Source of the DNA: Taxillus chinensis
Lineage: Eukaryota > Streptophyta > Magnoliopsida > Santalales > Loranthaceae
Assembly: GCA_023512835.1 (NCBI GenBank)
Contig: CM042085.1
Span: 33,576,312-33,640,311 of the forward strand
Reading direction: 5' to 3'
Length of the DNA stretch: 64,000 bases
In this document: one piece after another, positions 1-11,224 of the stretch
Layout: the number at the start of each line of letters is the position of its first letter
Numbering within the stretch: position 1 is the first letter of the stretch
The notes under the pieces: model-generated
Database searches by the model: none
What the model was told of the DNA's origin: nothing
Seen by the model: the letters and a program-made list of their open reading frames with translations, nothing else
Made by a program: the position numbers and the translations under genes

Positions 1-749
1 TGTCTCATTGTAATTAATTATGATTTTTTAGATATGATAGGCAAAATGTTCACTTTGTCATGTACTCCAATTTTTCTCCAAAATTGATGGTCCTTCTTAA
101 GTGATTCTAATTTCAGAAGATAGCTAACAAAATATTGAGCAAAACAAGACTAATTCGACCACAATCAGAGCTCTGTAGAGAAAGTTATGAATTTTTAAAG
201 TTGCTCCAGAATTTGACCCGTTGTTTGTGATTTTTGGTCCTTCATATGTATGTTTGTCCCACATTGAAAATTTTGTTCACTTTTGCCCCAGTATATATAC
301 AAAGCTACTTTTCTTACAAAGTGAATAAAAACAAAGGAGGCCCAGGAAAGCACAAGTAAAGTTGCCAACTGGCAGTTAGGCCCAATTTTATAATTTTTTC
401 AATGACTACAAAATTCGGAACTTCGAAATCTGGGACATTAATTGTGGTCAAATTTGGACATCTTTACTTAGACTGAGACTCTGAAACATTCAGATCCTTT
501 GATCGAAACTCCAGAAATATGAAATAAATGATTCAAAGATCCAGAAATCCAGAATAACTCTAAAAATCCGAATTCTTAAACCGAAACTCCAATAAATTCA
601 TAATAAGACCGAGTTTCTAATCCAAAACATCCAAGTAATGTCCAACACATCGTCAAAGGCCTCTATCCTCACTATTTTTTTCCCAAGTATATCTATTAAA
701 CCAGTATAACATTGGAACTCTGTAAATCCGAAGAAAATTCATTTATAAG
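1..749. other. unassigned AT-rich flank
   Basis: No coding region can be supported here. A stretch near 258-305 reads TGTCCCACATTGAAAA followed about 25 bases later by CAGTATATATAC. A pairing like this is often seen close to the core promoter of plant LTRs, so the block may be an old retrotransposon remnant. I could not find LTR ends or a target duplication for it. Confidence 0.4.
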
Positions 750-949
750 TGTTGGACCTCATTTTGATCGGGTCAGATCACGACCATACTCAGCAAGGAA
801 ACCCCAAATCGAAGACTTCTTTAGTAATACTCCAAATGCCCCAAGGCTAGAACTAGGTAATTTGAAGACCGACGCACTTGACCGCACTGAATTTGGAGTA
901 GAAACGAAGGAGTTATGACCAAGTTAAACTTGGTCAAAACTCAAGAGTC
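750..949 (+). mobile_element. family X LTR, 5' fragment
   Basis: The sequence starts TGTTGGACCTCATTTTGATC, nearly the same as the starts of X2 (43440) and X1 (read on the - strand from 29120). Similarity resumes around 865-935, where both copies contain a GCACTTGACCG...GAAGAAGTTATGRCC-type stretch. Only the first 200 bases or so of the LTR are recognisable. The five bases before it (ATAAG) could be half of a target duplication, but no partner is visible. Confidence 0.6.
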
Positions 950-1029
950 ATCATCAATTTAGTGATGTTATCATCAACTTAGTGACTTCATTATCAGCTT
1001 AATGATGTCATTATCAGCTTAGTGACATC
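950..1029. repeat. 20-bp tandem repeat, four copies
   Basis: Four consecutive 20-base units of the type ATCATCAACTTAGTGACTTC begin at 950, 970, 990 and 1010. Each differs from its neighbour at a few bases. The array directly follows the recognisable part of the X-like LTR fragment and may belong to it. Confidence 0.8.
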
Positions 1030-1131
1030 ATCACAAGGCTTTCAATCTCTTCAAAAAAAAAAATGCCTAAATACAATGCATCTAAAAAGGGAAATATCAA
1101 CCAATTAAATTGATAAATTTAAATTGACCAG

Positions 1132-1215
1132 TGTTACTACAAGGTAAAGGATCTATACCCACGGAATTTTTTCGTCGGTATAGATCATTTTTCCGTTACT
1201 ATTAGGGTCTATTTT
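1132..1215. mobile_element. CACTA (En/Spm)-like terminal remnant
   Basis: The stretch has TTACTACAAGG, resembling the CACTACAAG terminus of plant CACTA transposons. It is followed by a perfect 10-base inverted repeat, GATCTATACC at 150-159 of this kilobase (1150-1159) and GGTATAGATC at 1177-1186. Between and after these are ACGGA and TCGTCGG subterminal-type motifs. No transposase and no second terminus are present, so this is only a remnant. Assignment rests on motif resemblance. Confidence 0.45.
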
Positions 1216-1503
1216 GATAGGAAGAAACAATCCAGGCACACACATGCTACCCATTCAAAGGACTTAAAGAGTAAACCTGTGAAGAGAACTGCTAATTTTG
1301 TGCCTAAGAAAGCTGCAGTAGGTAACAGTGAAGAAGGAGAGTCGTGTATGTACTCCAAGGATCACCTTGCTAATGTGACTAATTTTGGATCACCTAAATT
1401 AGCATGGCAAATTAAGTCTGCTCCCTCTTACTGGAAGCCTAAAATGATAACTGCAGCTCACACTTACCCAAAGCCCAATCTTAATTGGGCCCCCAAGACT
1501 TAG
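1216..1503 (+). pseudogene. gag: element A gag C-terminal remnant
   Basis: The frame is open from about 1201 and encodes a basic, lysine-rich tail ending in a SAPSYWKPK...NLNWAPKT-type sequence, as at the junction of gag and protease in SIRE-like elements. It ends at TAG 1501-1503 and continues in the same frame into pol. The same tail occurs inverted in A' at 47563-47799. Nucleocapsid zinc knuckles and the rest of gag are missing because the element is truncated to the left. Gag would form the cytoplasmic virus-like particle that packages element RNA. Confidence 0.7.
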
Positions 1504-4500
1504 TTGCTCATCGTGCAGGAACAGGTACCTGAAGCTAAAACAAGCCACCGGAAACAAAAGATCAATTCCAGCCAGTGGTATCTTGACAGTGCCTGTTCAG
1601 TGCACATGACAGATGATGCGTCCCTATTAAGTGAAGTAAGGGAGGTTGCAGCTTCATCTGTCACTTTCGGGGACAACAAAAAGGGTAAAATTCTTGGTAA
1701 GGGTACTCTCTCTAATGGTTCTGTTTCAATTCAGAATGTATCTGTTGTTCAAGGTCTTAAACATAACCTGTTGAGCATAAGTCAATTATGTGACAAGTGT
1801 TATGATGTTTTGTTCACTAAACACACTTGCACAATTATGGACCCTGTCTCCAAAGAGGTGAAGCTGAATGGGCATAGACAAGGCAATGTCTACAAGTTGG
1901 TCTTTGGTAATGCTCAATCTAATGAACCAATTTGTTTTCTGTCCAAAGTTTCACCTGACATTAGTTGGTTGTGGCACAAGAGATTTGGTCATTTAAATTT
2001 TAAGACTATGTCTAAACTGGCATCTCTTGATTTGGTTGAGGGCTTACCCGAACATGTTTATGAGAAAGAACACCCTTGTGGGGATTGTCAGCTGGGTAAG
2101 CAGGTTAAACATTCCTTTAAGAGTGTAGATAAAATCTCAATCACACAACCACTTGAACTTCTGCACATGGACCTATGTGGACCAATCAATGTGTCTTCAT
2201 TATCTGGTGCACGATACTTTCTTGCAATAGTAGATGATTATACCAGATACACATGGGTCATGTTTCTCAGAAACAAAACTGAAACATTTGAGAATCTTGT
2301 TGAACTCTTCAATTGGGTCACTAATGTTAAGAGTCTTTCTATTAAGTGCATTCACAGCGATCATGGCAAGGAATTTGAATTTTTTGATATGTTAGAGTTT
2401 TGTACTGAACATGGTATCCAACATAATTTCTCAGCACCGAGAACTCCACAACAAAATAGAGTGGCTGAAAGAAAGAATCAGACATTAGTTGAAGCAGCTA
2501 GAACCATGTTGACAGGAGCTCAGTTCCCAAAATCCCTATGGGATGAAACTGTTGCCACTGCTTGTTATGTACAAAACAGAACTCTAATCAATAAACGAGC
2601 CATGAAAACACCCTATGAGTTATGAAAGGGAAGGAGACCAAACATTGGTCGCCTAAGGATCTTCGGATGTACTTGCTACATTCTGAACAATGGCAAGGAT
2701 TACTTAAATAAGTTTGATGCCAAATCAGATGATGGATATCTCGTTGGATATTCCATGACTAGCAAGGCTTATCGTGTGTTTAATTGAAGGACTAAAGTTG
2801 TTGAAGAGTCTATTCATGTTTCTTTTGATGAGACTAACCATGGGATGTAGAAAGGAGATCAAAAAGTAAATGAAGTGTAGGACACTATCATTGTAGGAGA
2901 CTAAGACACAGATAACTCTACTACAACAGAACCAATGATAGATGCACCTGAACCTGATGAACAAAGAGCTGAACCGGTTGCTTCAGAACCAAGTCAAAAA
3001 TCAGTAGAAAATCATGACTCTAACATTCAACCTGTTTAGTGTCTGCCACTTCTACCAGCCCAAGAACCTGACATTGAGCAATTGGGCATTCATCATGAAG
3101 AAAGAGAAGACCTTCCAAAGGCAAGGAGAAGGTTAAAGGATCACCCTTCTGAACTGATAATAGGAGATCCTGCTGCACGAGTTAAAGCGAGGGCTACCAC
3201 ACTCCATGAAAATCTGTATATGTGTTTCCTATCACAGGTGGATCCAAAATCAGTTGATGATGCAGTTCAGGATTACTATTGGATTGATGCGATGCAAGAA
3301 GAACTAAATCAGTTCAAAAGACAGAAAGTATGGGAGTTGGTCAATAGGACCAGATCACAACAAGTCATTGGCGTGAAATGGATTTTCAGAAACAAATTTG
3401 ATGCTGATGATGTTGTAATCAGAAACAAGGCCAGACTGTTAGCCAAAGGATACAGACAAGAAGAAGAAATTGACTATGATGAAACCTTTGCACTAGTTAC
3501 TAGACTGGAGGCCATCCACATGTTCTTAGCATATGCAGCATTCAAGGACTTCAAAGTTTATCAGATGGATGTCAAGAGTGCTTTCCTGAATGGAGACCTT
3601 CAAGAAGAAGTCTATGTTGAACAACCACCCGGATTTCAAGAGCCAAACCAAGAACACAAGGTATACAAACTGAAGAAGGCTCTATATGGACTAAAACAAG
3701 CTCCTAGAGCATGGTATGAAACACTGTCAGAGTTTCTGATCAAGAACAAGTTCAGAAAAGGCAAAATTGACCCCACACTGTTTCTCAAGGAAGGAAAAAG
3801 ATCACCCTTGATAGTTCAAATTTATGTGGATGACATCATCTTCGGATCAAGGGACAAAAGGCAATGTGAAGACTTCTCCCATCTAATGAAAAGTGAATAT
3901 GAGATGAGTATGATGGGAGAACTCTCATTCTTCCTTGGATTGGAGGTCAAGCAGTTGGAGGATGGGATTTTTATCAGTCAAACCAAATACACCAAGGAGA
4001 TACTGAAGAAGTTTAAGATGATTGATGTGACTCACATGAAAACTCTCATTCCTACGAACGCCAAACTGGATATGGATGAAGCAGACAAAGAAGTGGATAT
4101 CTCAGAATATAGGAGCATGATTGGATCCTTGCTGTACCTGACAGCAAGCAGACCTGACATAATGTTTGCAACATGCATATGTGCCAGATACCAAGCTAAT
4201 CCCAAGGAATCCCACTTGTCTCATGTGAAAAGGATTATGCGGTATCTGAAGGGAACTGAAAATTTGAGACTATGGTATCCAAGAGAGTCTGATTTCAAAT
4301 TGAGAGGATATTCAGATGCAGACTTTGACGGATGCAGGATTGATAGGAAGAGCACAAGTGGAACATGCCAACTTCTTGGCAACAGACTTGTATCCTGGTT
4401 TAGCAAGAAACAGAATTCAGTTTCAACCTCCGCAGCTGAAGCTGAATATATTGCTGCAGGAAGCTATTGTGCTCAGTTGCTTTGGATGGCTAGTCAACTT

Positions 4501-4770
4501 TCAGACTATGGGTTTAACCTGAAGGCTGTGCCTCTGTATTGTGACAATACAAGCGCCATTGCAATCTCCAACAATCCTGTTATGCATCCCAAAACCAAGC
4601 ACATTGAGGTCAGACATCACTTCATACGTGACCATGTGCTGAAGAAAGACATTTCCCTGGAATATATATCCACTAATGACCAGCTTGCAGACATATTCAC
4701 CAAACCACTGCAAGAAGCCAGGTTCAATGAACTTATGACAAAACTTGGCATGTTAGATTTACATTCATAA
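1504..4770 (+). pseudogene. pol: element A copia pol (PR-INT-RT-RH), nonsense-inactivated
   Basis: One reading frame runs the whole length with no frameshift. In order it encodes the aspartic protease motif LDSAC (Asp codon 1585-1587), a GAG_pre-integrase HHCC region (H..H about 1975-1990, CGDC about 2086), the integrase core (HMDLCGP, DDYTRYTW, SDHGKEFEF, then APRTPQQN about 2437), reverse transcriptase with YVDD at 3823-3834, and RNase H with SDADF, AEAEYIA and YCDNTSA. It ends with the IFTKPL...LGMLDL tail typical of copia. Breaks are in-frame stops only: TGA 2623, then several between about 2780 and 3040. A' has TGG or CAG at some of these sites. The RT and RNase H half (3082-4770) is intact as a 562-codon frame. 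The protein cannot be made whole. Confidence 0.93.
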
Positions 4771-6327
4771 GTCTCACAGCATGTCTTGTGTTTCATTTCA
4801 ACCTAATCACTTGTGCATGAACATAAGTATAACACTGTTAATGACTGTTTATGTTTTCATGAAAATTAATAGTGTCTAAGTGTGATTCATGCATGTCTAC
4901 TGCGAGAAATTGAGAAATCACATGGATGAAACTTACCGCCTCTGAACCTGGTTCAAGTCTTTTGTGCAACCTATCATGAATCCTCGAGTCTTGAGTGAAA
5001 TGAATGCAATTCCCTTTATGTTTAAAGTAAATGATATTCCTATTACTTGTCATTTTCATTTTGAGCGAATATCACCTGTGTGGCATTGCATTCATTAACT
5101 AACAGGAACTGTTATATCTCATGGTACTGTTGGCTTGCATGGAAAGGATCCTCAATGATTTAATGCTCAAAGGATGACTGAGACTGTAGTATTTGAGAAT
5201 CATAAAAAGCCTATTACTCGAAAAGAGCCGATACATTTCAATGAAAAAGGCAAGGTGAAAAAGGCAAAAGAAACTATCAAAGTCAATTGCCTATCTTAGG
5301 GGGAGTCCTCACTACTACCCTCGGATGTATCTCTTTCAGAGTAATAATTGGAGTTCAAACCGGATGATCATCTAAGATCCAAAAGAAAACTGTGTTGAGC
5401 TCTGTCCAAGTGAAAAGGTTCATGAATTAGCCCTGAAAATGAGTACTCTACAAAGAAAAAGGGGGCAGCTCACACAGACAATAGGACTGATCAACCTCTA
5501 ACCTCTATACATGTACTGTGTTGTAAATTAGACAACGATAGAGTGTGCATTCTGATTCTCAATAGGGCCATCTTGTCTCTCAAGTCATGTATGCTGAACT
5601 GAAAATCATTGTTGGCTCAGGGTTGTGGTAAGATTCGATTGACCATGAGTATACCAAACAGTGTAATTCTAGTTCCTGAATCATACCCACATGCTGATCC
5701 GAGAGTGAGAGGGTGAGGCCTCCGCTGCGTGAGTTTTGCTAAATATGTGAGGAGACTCTAAATTCACGACTGGGTTGTCCCATTTGATAAACCACAGTAT
5801 ACTGGATGCTATGTTAACACAGTGATCATTTTCTGGCACGAGATGTAGTGTGATGAAGTACTTCGCCATTTCTAAGATAAATGGAGAGTTAAATGGTAGT
5901 GATGCAGTAGCCATATATGTAAACCAGGTATTACGGTTGAAAGAAATCAAGTTCTGGGAACGTAATTTCAATTCTACTCACAATACTGTTCATCATGCAT
6001 AATATTATGTGAATTGTCATATGCATCCCATGTGTGTTGTTAAGTGTTGAAAAAGTCCAGAGAAATCCACCTTTCGCTGAATCCGTAGTCGACCTCGAAG
6101 CAAACTGCATCGAAGAACTGCTGGATCGAATACTGCTGCTTCGAAGCCTCGAAGGTCGAAGCCTCGAAGCATCCTAAACGCAGCTTTGTAGAGTCGCAGT
6201 CCAAAGGGTCGAAGCGGGACAGATTCTGTTACTCACTACTCAAACATCGCAGACACGTCAGCACGTCACTGTGCACTTAAAATCCAAAACATACCGACTT
6301 AAGGAGTGACGTGGACTTTTCACTTAA
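4771..6327 (+). other. element A spacer between pol and aORF
   Basis: No credible coding sequence. The spacer holds a polypurine-like TTAGGGGGAGTCC at about 5296-5308 and a TCGAAG-rich stretch at about 6080-6200. The same region occurs inverted in A' at 40482-42153, including the CCCCCT complement at 41615. A long non-coding spacer at this place is usual in SIRE-type elements. Confidence 0.7.
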
Positions 6328-6821
6328 TGTCACGCCCCGGATTTCCAACCCGAGGAAACCGGTTCGTGACTCCTCTTTACCCGCCCGGTGGACAAGGGAT
6401 AAATGTACAAAATCCAACACATTCATAATAATCCACAATAAATAGCAAAAAGGTGAACCACTTATCTTTATTAAGTTTCAAAATCCATTACATCATCTCC
6501 AATTGGAGTTACAATAGTCTCAACATAACATTTGACAAAACTCAAATAACAAAAGGAGTAAAGCCACAAGGCAGAAAGTCTTCCACCTTGGTGTTCCCAC
6601 CTAACGCCCGTAGGTCCCCGTGAAGAAAACAAACACACAAGAGCAGGGGTGAGCAACCACAGCTCAGTAGGGATCATGTCTCCCCAACCCATCCCATGCT
6701 CCTAGCATCTACATGCCGTGTGTACAAGTGCAATGTCGTGATACAATTATTTCAACCAATATAACGGTAAGCCATCAGCAAAAACAAATATTTCAAACAG
6801 CCACACAAGCTAACACAAGAG

Positions 6822-6932
6822 CAGTCCCGGGATTCCAGAGCCACCGGGTTTCATAAAACAGTCTTGGGCTTCCACAGCCACCGGGTTTCACAAAACAGTC
6901 CCGGGCTTCCACAACCACCGGGTTTCACAAAA
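6822..6932. repeat. 37-bp tandem repeat in T1, three copies
   Basis: Units start at 6822, 6859 and 6896, each of the form CAGTCCCGGGCTTCCACA followed by ACCACCGGGTTTCACAAAA. T2 has a single inverted copy of this unit at about 33262-33294 and instead amplifies a neighbouring unit. Confidence 0.85.
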
Positions 6933-7415
6933 CACAGTACACATAACCACTCAGGCATAAAACCAAACACTTAGTAGGCACACATTCACAAATGTACAAA
7001 CCCAGCCACTCATGCATAAAAACAAACACTTGGCATGCACACCTTTACCAACTCACAATTCTAGCCGTACTGGCATATTATCAAACACATACTGGGCATA
7101 TTCATACAAACATATTCACACAGGCATTTTATCGAACATTTAACATGCACTGCCCACCCAACATCAGAATCACACCAAAATGACATTGAAGGCCAACATT
7201 CATATAGGAGATCACACCTATATGAATTTACATATAAGTATTATAGCATTAACGATATAAGCTTTACAAAATATCCATAGGGCCTAACCCCGGAACAGAC
7301 CAGGAAAGACAGAACCCCTACCTTGAAAACGTCCTCTTGCTCTTGCTTCCACGCTAGACGTTGTCCAACCACGGGAATGACAACGACAGCTACGAACTGG
7401 AGCTCTCTCTCTCAA

Positions 7416-7420
<5 letters not shown>

Positions 7421-7452
<32 letters not shown>
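7421..7452. repeat. CT/GA microsatellite downstream of the T1 TATA box
   Basis: A pure CT run, preceded by a shorter run at 7403-7413. On the LTR's own (-) strand this is a GA tract about 60-110 bases downstream of the TATA box, so it would lie in the transcribed leader. Confidence 0.9.
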
Positions 7453-7454
<2 letters not shown>

Positions 7455-7510
7455 GACGGCTGCGGCGACTAACAACAAAAACCCTAAACCTAAAATAAAG
7501 AGAGCTCCTC

Positions 7511-7518
7511 TTTATATA
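7511..7518 (-). promoter_or_regulatory. TATA box of solo LTR T1
   Basis: The + strand reads CTCTTTATATAGACC, giving CTATATAAAGAGG on the - strand, the orientation of the LTR. T2 has the matching TATA box CTATATAAGG at 32787-32796 after the same GGGAGGT context. Confidence 0.75.
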
Positions 7519-7528
7519 GACCTCACTT

Positions 7529-7700
7529 ATCAAAACGATGTAGTTTTGATAAATGAAATCCCACCATCAAAACGACGTAGTTTTGATAAATGAAATCCCA
7601 CAATCAAAACGACGTAGTTTTGATAAATGAAACACACCATCAAAATGACGTAGTTTTGATAAATGAAACACACCATCAAAACGACGTAGTTTTGATAAAT
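7529..7700. repeat. 36-37-bp palindrome-bearing direct repeats, five copies
   Basis: Units start at 7529, 7566, 7603, 7639 and 7675. Each contains the inverted repeat ATCAAAAC / GTTTTGAT around GACGTA, followed by AAATGAAATCCCACC-type spacer. On the LTR strand the array ends only about 10 bases upstream of the TATA box. T2 carries two diverged copies in the same position (about 32716-32776). The placement suggests a promoter-proximal element. Confidence 0.9.
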
Positions 7701-8165
7701 AAAACATGAACTAACCACTCCGCTTCCACACAGGACAAAATACCCACAATCCGAACATGGTCATTGTCACACGCAGCCTCTACACGCTCCCACTTGAGCT
7801 CATTACACTCTCTAACAACCAAGCCACGAAGACTCGTAGAAACACTCCCTCGAAGACTCGCTGGAAACGCGGCCTCGAAGATCTGTCTCGAAGATCTAAC
7901 TTTCGACCCTCAAACCTTCGAACTTCGACCCTCGGTCTTCGACCATACGACCCAAATTTTCGGGTCTTCCACCTTTCGACCCAAGCGTTCGCCCAGGGTA
8001 TTGTTCATCTTCGTTCCAGCTTGTTCTACCCAAAACACGGGTCATTACACTTAAGTATTCCAATGAGTGGATCCAGAAGATAAAGAGGCAGGTCAGAGAA
8101 AAGAACGCGGACCCTGAAGACGAACCGACAGAGTGTGTGACTTCTACGGTACACTTCTCAACTCT

Positions 8166-8238
8166 TATATAAGTCACTGATAGAGACGGAGCCCAGAGGT
8201 ATGTTCATTGTTTTCACACTCGAACCCTAACCCTAGAG

Positions 8239-8290
<52 letters not shown>
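8166..8290 (+). promoter_or_regulatory. candidate internal promoter and leader of element A aORF
   Basis: TATATAAG lies at 8166-8173. It is followed by AACCCTAACCCTAG at 8223-8236, a telo-box-like motif, and then a CT microsatellite at about 8239-8289. The aORF begins about 70 bases further on. The same order of TATA box, telomere-type motif and CT-rich leader is seen in A' (40481 down to 40292). Plant promoters with telo boxes and CT-rich leaders are well known. That this one works is inference. Confidence 0.5.
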
Positions 8291-8295
<5 letters not shown>

Positions 8296-8361
8296 CTCGT
8301 TCTCTATCTTTCTCTCTCTCCTTTGACCACCTTCGAACCTTACCATCCCTCTCTACGAGTG

Positions 8362-11224
8362 TACTAGGAGAAATCGTACCTGGCTTTATAGTCGACTGGG
8401 AAGCCATAGGAGACGCGAAGGTCAGCTGGTTAGGCGAATTCAGAAATCGTCCTGATGAATCTGGAATCATATCCGTATGTACAGGGATGCAAGATGTGCT
8501 GGTAGAAGACGTCTCGCAATTTCACGAGACCTTGGCAATCTCTGGAGACGACCTGGTGGGAATGGTACACGGAGTGGAGATCGAGTCTCTGCCGAAACGC
8601 TCCGAAATGCACTTCCACTCCCTAAAGGTAACTTTGATCCTCTTCCTAGTCTCTCCAGAGAAGAGTGTAAGTCTTTTCTTGGGTATTCCAATCCTGGAAA
8701 GCAAGGTCGGGGAGCCCTGAAGATTTGGTATTCTGGTCAGGCACTGGCGACGCTCATAGTCACCAGATAGTGCCTACTGTGTAAGAAGACTGCTCATGAC
8801 TCTGCAAGCCTTGAGCAGATGAAGATCATGTGCAGTGTTCTACAGGGAAGACGAGTAGACTGGCGAACTCAGATACACACCATGATCAAGAGCAAGAAGG
8901 GACACTTTGGACTACTTCTCACCAAAGTCCTAAGGTTCCTGCACCCTGACGTATTCTGCAACAGACCTACAGTGCCACTGCCGACCAAATACATTTTTAA
9001 AAGCATCTATGAGGATGGTCGGCTGGAGATCAAGTCGATGAAGAGTCCTGAATCAAGTGCGAGAAGTCATGCAGAGGACACAGCCAGCTCTGTACGGGCC
9101 CCAGCTCACATACCATGATAGCCGTCCCGTGTCCCACAGACTTCTAGGGGCTCCTCTGCATCCGCCGCAACAATACATATAGCTGAAGTGGTGGAGAACA
9201 TTGCCAGAACTCATCTCCCCACTGGTTCTACACCTGAGGAGGCCCCTACTACCGAGCTGCCCAGGGATACTGCAGAAATTAGAGAGCCTACAGATGGAGG
9301 GCAGACACCAGCACAGGAAACCCCAGAGGATAGGGGTAAGGCACCTGTTCTGTTGAGCTCTCTTGGGGAGTCTGAGCTAGAAGACTTTTATGTTGAGTAT
9401 GCCAAGGCTCATATGACCCCCGCCGTATTAAGAAAGGCATGGATCGCCTTTGGTAAGCAGATGGTAGACAGAGACCATCTGATTAGTTGGTTGGTTGAGC
9501 AGAGTCTTGTAAGAAGAGACCCAGTGGAAGCTGTATCAGTGGTTGCCCCATCTCCCATCATGGTGGACTCACCTGCCACATCTACTCCTTATGATGCTGA
9601 GATGGTACCAAATGCTGTGGAAGAAGAAGCAAGAAGAAGAAGAAGAAGAAACCCTTGCTGCTGCAGCTAGTGACTCCGATGTAGGAGCAGTTCCACAGGT
9701 CCCTGAGCCTGTGGAAAGTTCTGAGATGGCCACACCATCTGCACCGTTAATTTATCAAGTGGCCACTCAGGTGAGTGAGGAGTTTGCAGCCAATATCCCA
9801 ATGACTATTCCAGTACCAGCTGCGTCTCACTCCCATTCCCTGACGACTGAAGAAGTAGATCATCTGGCAACCAAAGTCCTTAAGAAACTGATTTCCTCCG
9901 GCATCCTTAAAACATCAGTATCTCATGCTTTTGAAGAACGACTGGCTGCCATGGAATTAGGTATGGAAGAGATACAAACTCAAGTTGAGTTATCAGACCG
10001 TACCCTAGACAAGGTGCAACAAGAAATGGCATCTCTCACACGTGTAAACTCCGATGGGTTCAGACATCTAGAGGAACACTGTGAAGACATTAAAGGTGCT
10101 TACCAGAGACAATACCAAGGACTCAGTACAACCTTGGGAGCTATTCTTTCTGAATGTCATCATCTTGCTAGTGGGAAAATTACTCTCACTGTCAAAAACA
10201 CACACCCACAGCCATCAGACCGGCCTGCACCTGAACCTGTAGATCCTCCATAGCCAGCAGTGCCTCCCCTGAGTCACTCACCACCTCCATCTACAGCCAC
10301 TTACTCCCGTGGGCGAAAGCATGCACACAAAACCACTGTCATCACCGATTCTGATGATGATGATGAAGATGTGCCCATTGGAACACGCATGAAGAAGCAG
10401 ACAGTTGCTCCCTGCCAACCATCTTCTTCCACTCAGCCTGGTCCCTCAACTACCCATCCAAGTACGGCTGAGTATACCATGCCTGCTTCACCTACTAAAC
10501 CAGCCGCTACTACCACCGATCAACCACTAGTCCCACCACGCATTGTAACCATAGGAGGCACCTCAGCTGAACTTGCTGCTTTCAATACCTATGTTGCTGG
10601 GGATTCCACGCACGGACTTGTGGCTACGAAGCCTTCTTCACCGGACCTGACCTGTGTCGACTACTACATGAAGGTGAAGAAATGGATAATCTTGAGATGA
10701 CAAAGTTCATCTTTGCACAGAAGTCATACCTAGAGAAGCTGCCTCTCCATATCTGCCGAGACACACGGGTGGAACTCTATTTGCCGATCATGCAGGCACA
10801 GCTCATCGATGATGCCTCCATGATTGAGTTCATACAGGGTCGCAGATATAAGAACTCCTTCCGTCCATGGAATGAGGTAGACCATGTGCTCATTCCCTAT
10901 TTGTCAACATCCCCACACTGGTTTCTTCTCGATATTGACTTCAAGAACCAGAGGATCGTCATCTTCGACTCCAATCCTACCACTCTACTAATCCATCGGC
11001 GCCAACAATTCCGTGAATTCAATCGCACCCTCACCCGTGTCATGTAGGGATATTCGCATGGGTGTGGTGGATATCATCTTTCCAAACCGATGGAAATTAC
11101 TCGAGTCAAGCAAGGTGTTCCTACTCAAGATGATGCTCATAGCCGTGGTTTATATGTTTGCTACTACATTCGCATCCTGACCACCACCGGCTTCCCTGCC
11201 CTCGTGCCTAATTTGATCGTGTGA
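8362..11224 (+). pseudogene. element A additional ORF: transposon-protein-like N-terminus and Ulp1-like C-terminus
   Basis: Not gag or pol. In order: an N-terminal region (8362-9000) with PGFIVDWEAIGDAKVSW, a GDDLVGMVHGVEI stretch and SAETLRNALPLP, resembling the plant 'putative transposon protein' domain; a KKGHFGLLL...PTKYIF segment; an acidic, GAA-rich stretch (about 9620-9655); a predicted coiled coil (about 9940-10150); a Pro/Ser/Thr-rich part with DSDDDDED (about 10345); and a C-terminal Ulp1-like segment (about 10680-11224) with PHW at 10911-10921, IFDS and VPTQDDAHSRG. The codon where Ulp1 proteases have the catalytic Cys is CGT (Arg) at 11144-11146. Frame changes occur near 8480, 9650 and 10690. 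Stops include TAG at 8769, 10251 and 11045; A' has CAG at the first and last of these. Its role is unknown. An older name for ORFs in this place is envelope-like, but nothing envelope-like is visible. Confidence 0.7.

Larger units (their letters stand above)
6328..8049 (-). mobile_element. T1: solo LTR of a Tekay/Del-like gypsy element
   Basis: Read on the - strand it starts TGTAATGACCCGTGTTTTGG and ends GGGGCGTGACA. The 5-bp duplication CTTAA flanks it at 323-327 of this kilobase (6323-6327) and at 8050-8054. There is no internal domain and no second LTR, which indicates a solo LTR left by recombination. It has a - strand TATA box at 7511-7518. T2 at 32300 is a second member of the family. 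It splits element A just upstream of the aORF leader. The Tekay/Del assignment rests on the terminal motifs and is less certain than the LTR nature. Confidence 0.88.

Noticed and set aside
8223..8236. AACCCTAACCCTAG as an interstitial telomere
   Set aside because: There are only two repeat units; a telo-box promoter motif is a better reading.
8174..8470. Arg-Glu repeat proteins read through the CT/GA runs (also 7284-7478, 30146-30382)
   Set aside because: They are translations of microsatellites in LTRs or leaders, and the frames are not kept in the sister copies.
8362..11224. Calling the aORF an envelope gene
   Set aside because: I see no signal peptide, transmembrane helix or furin-type site; the visible parts are transposon-protein-like and Ulp1-like.
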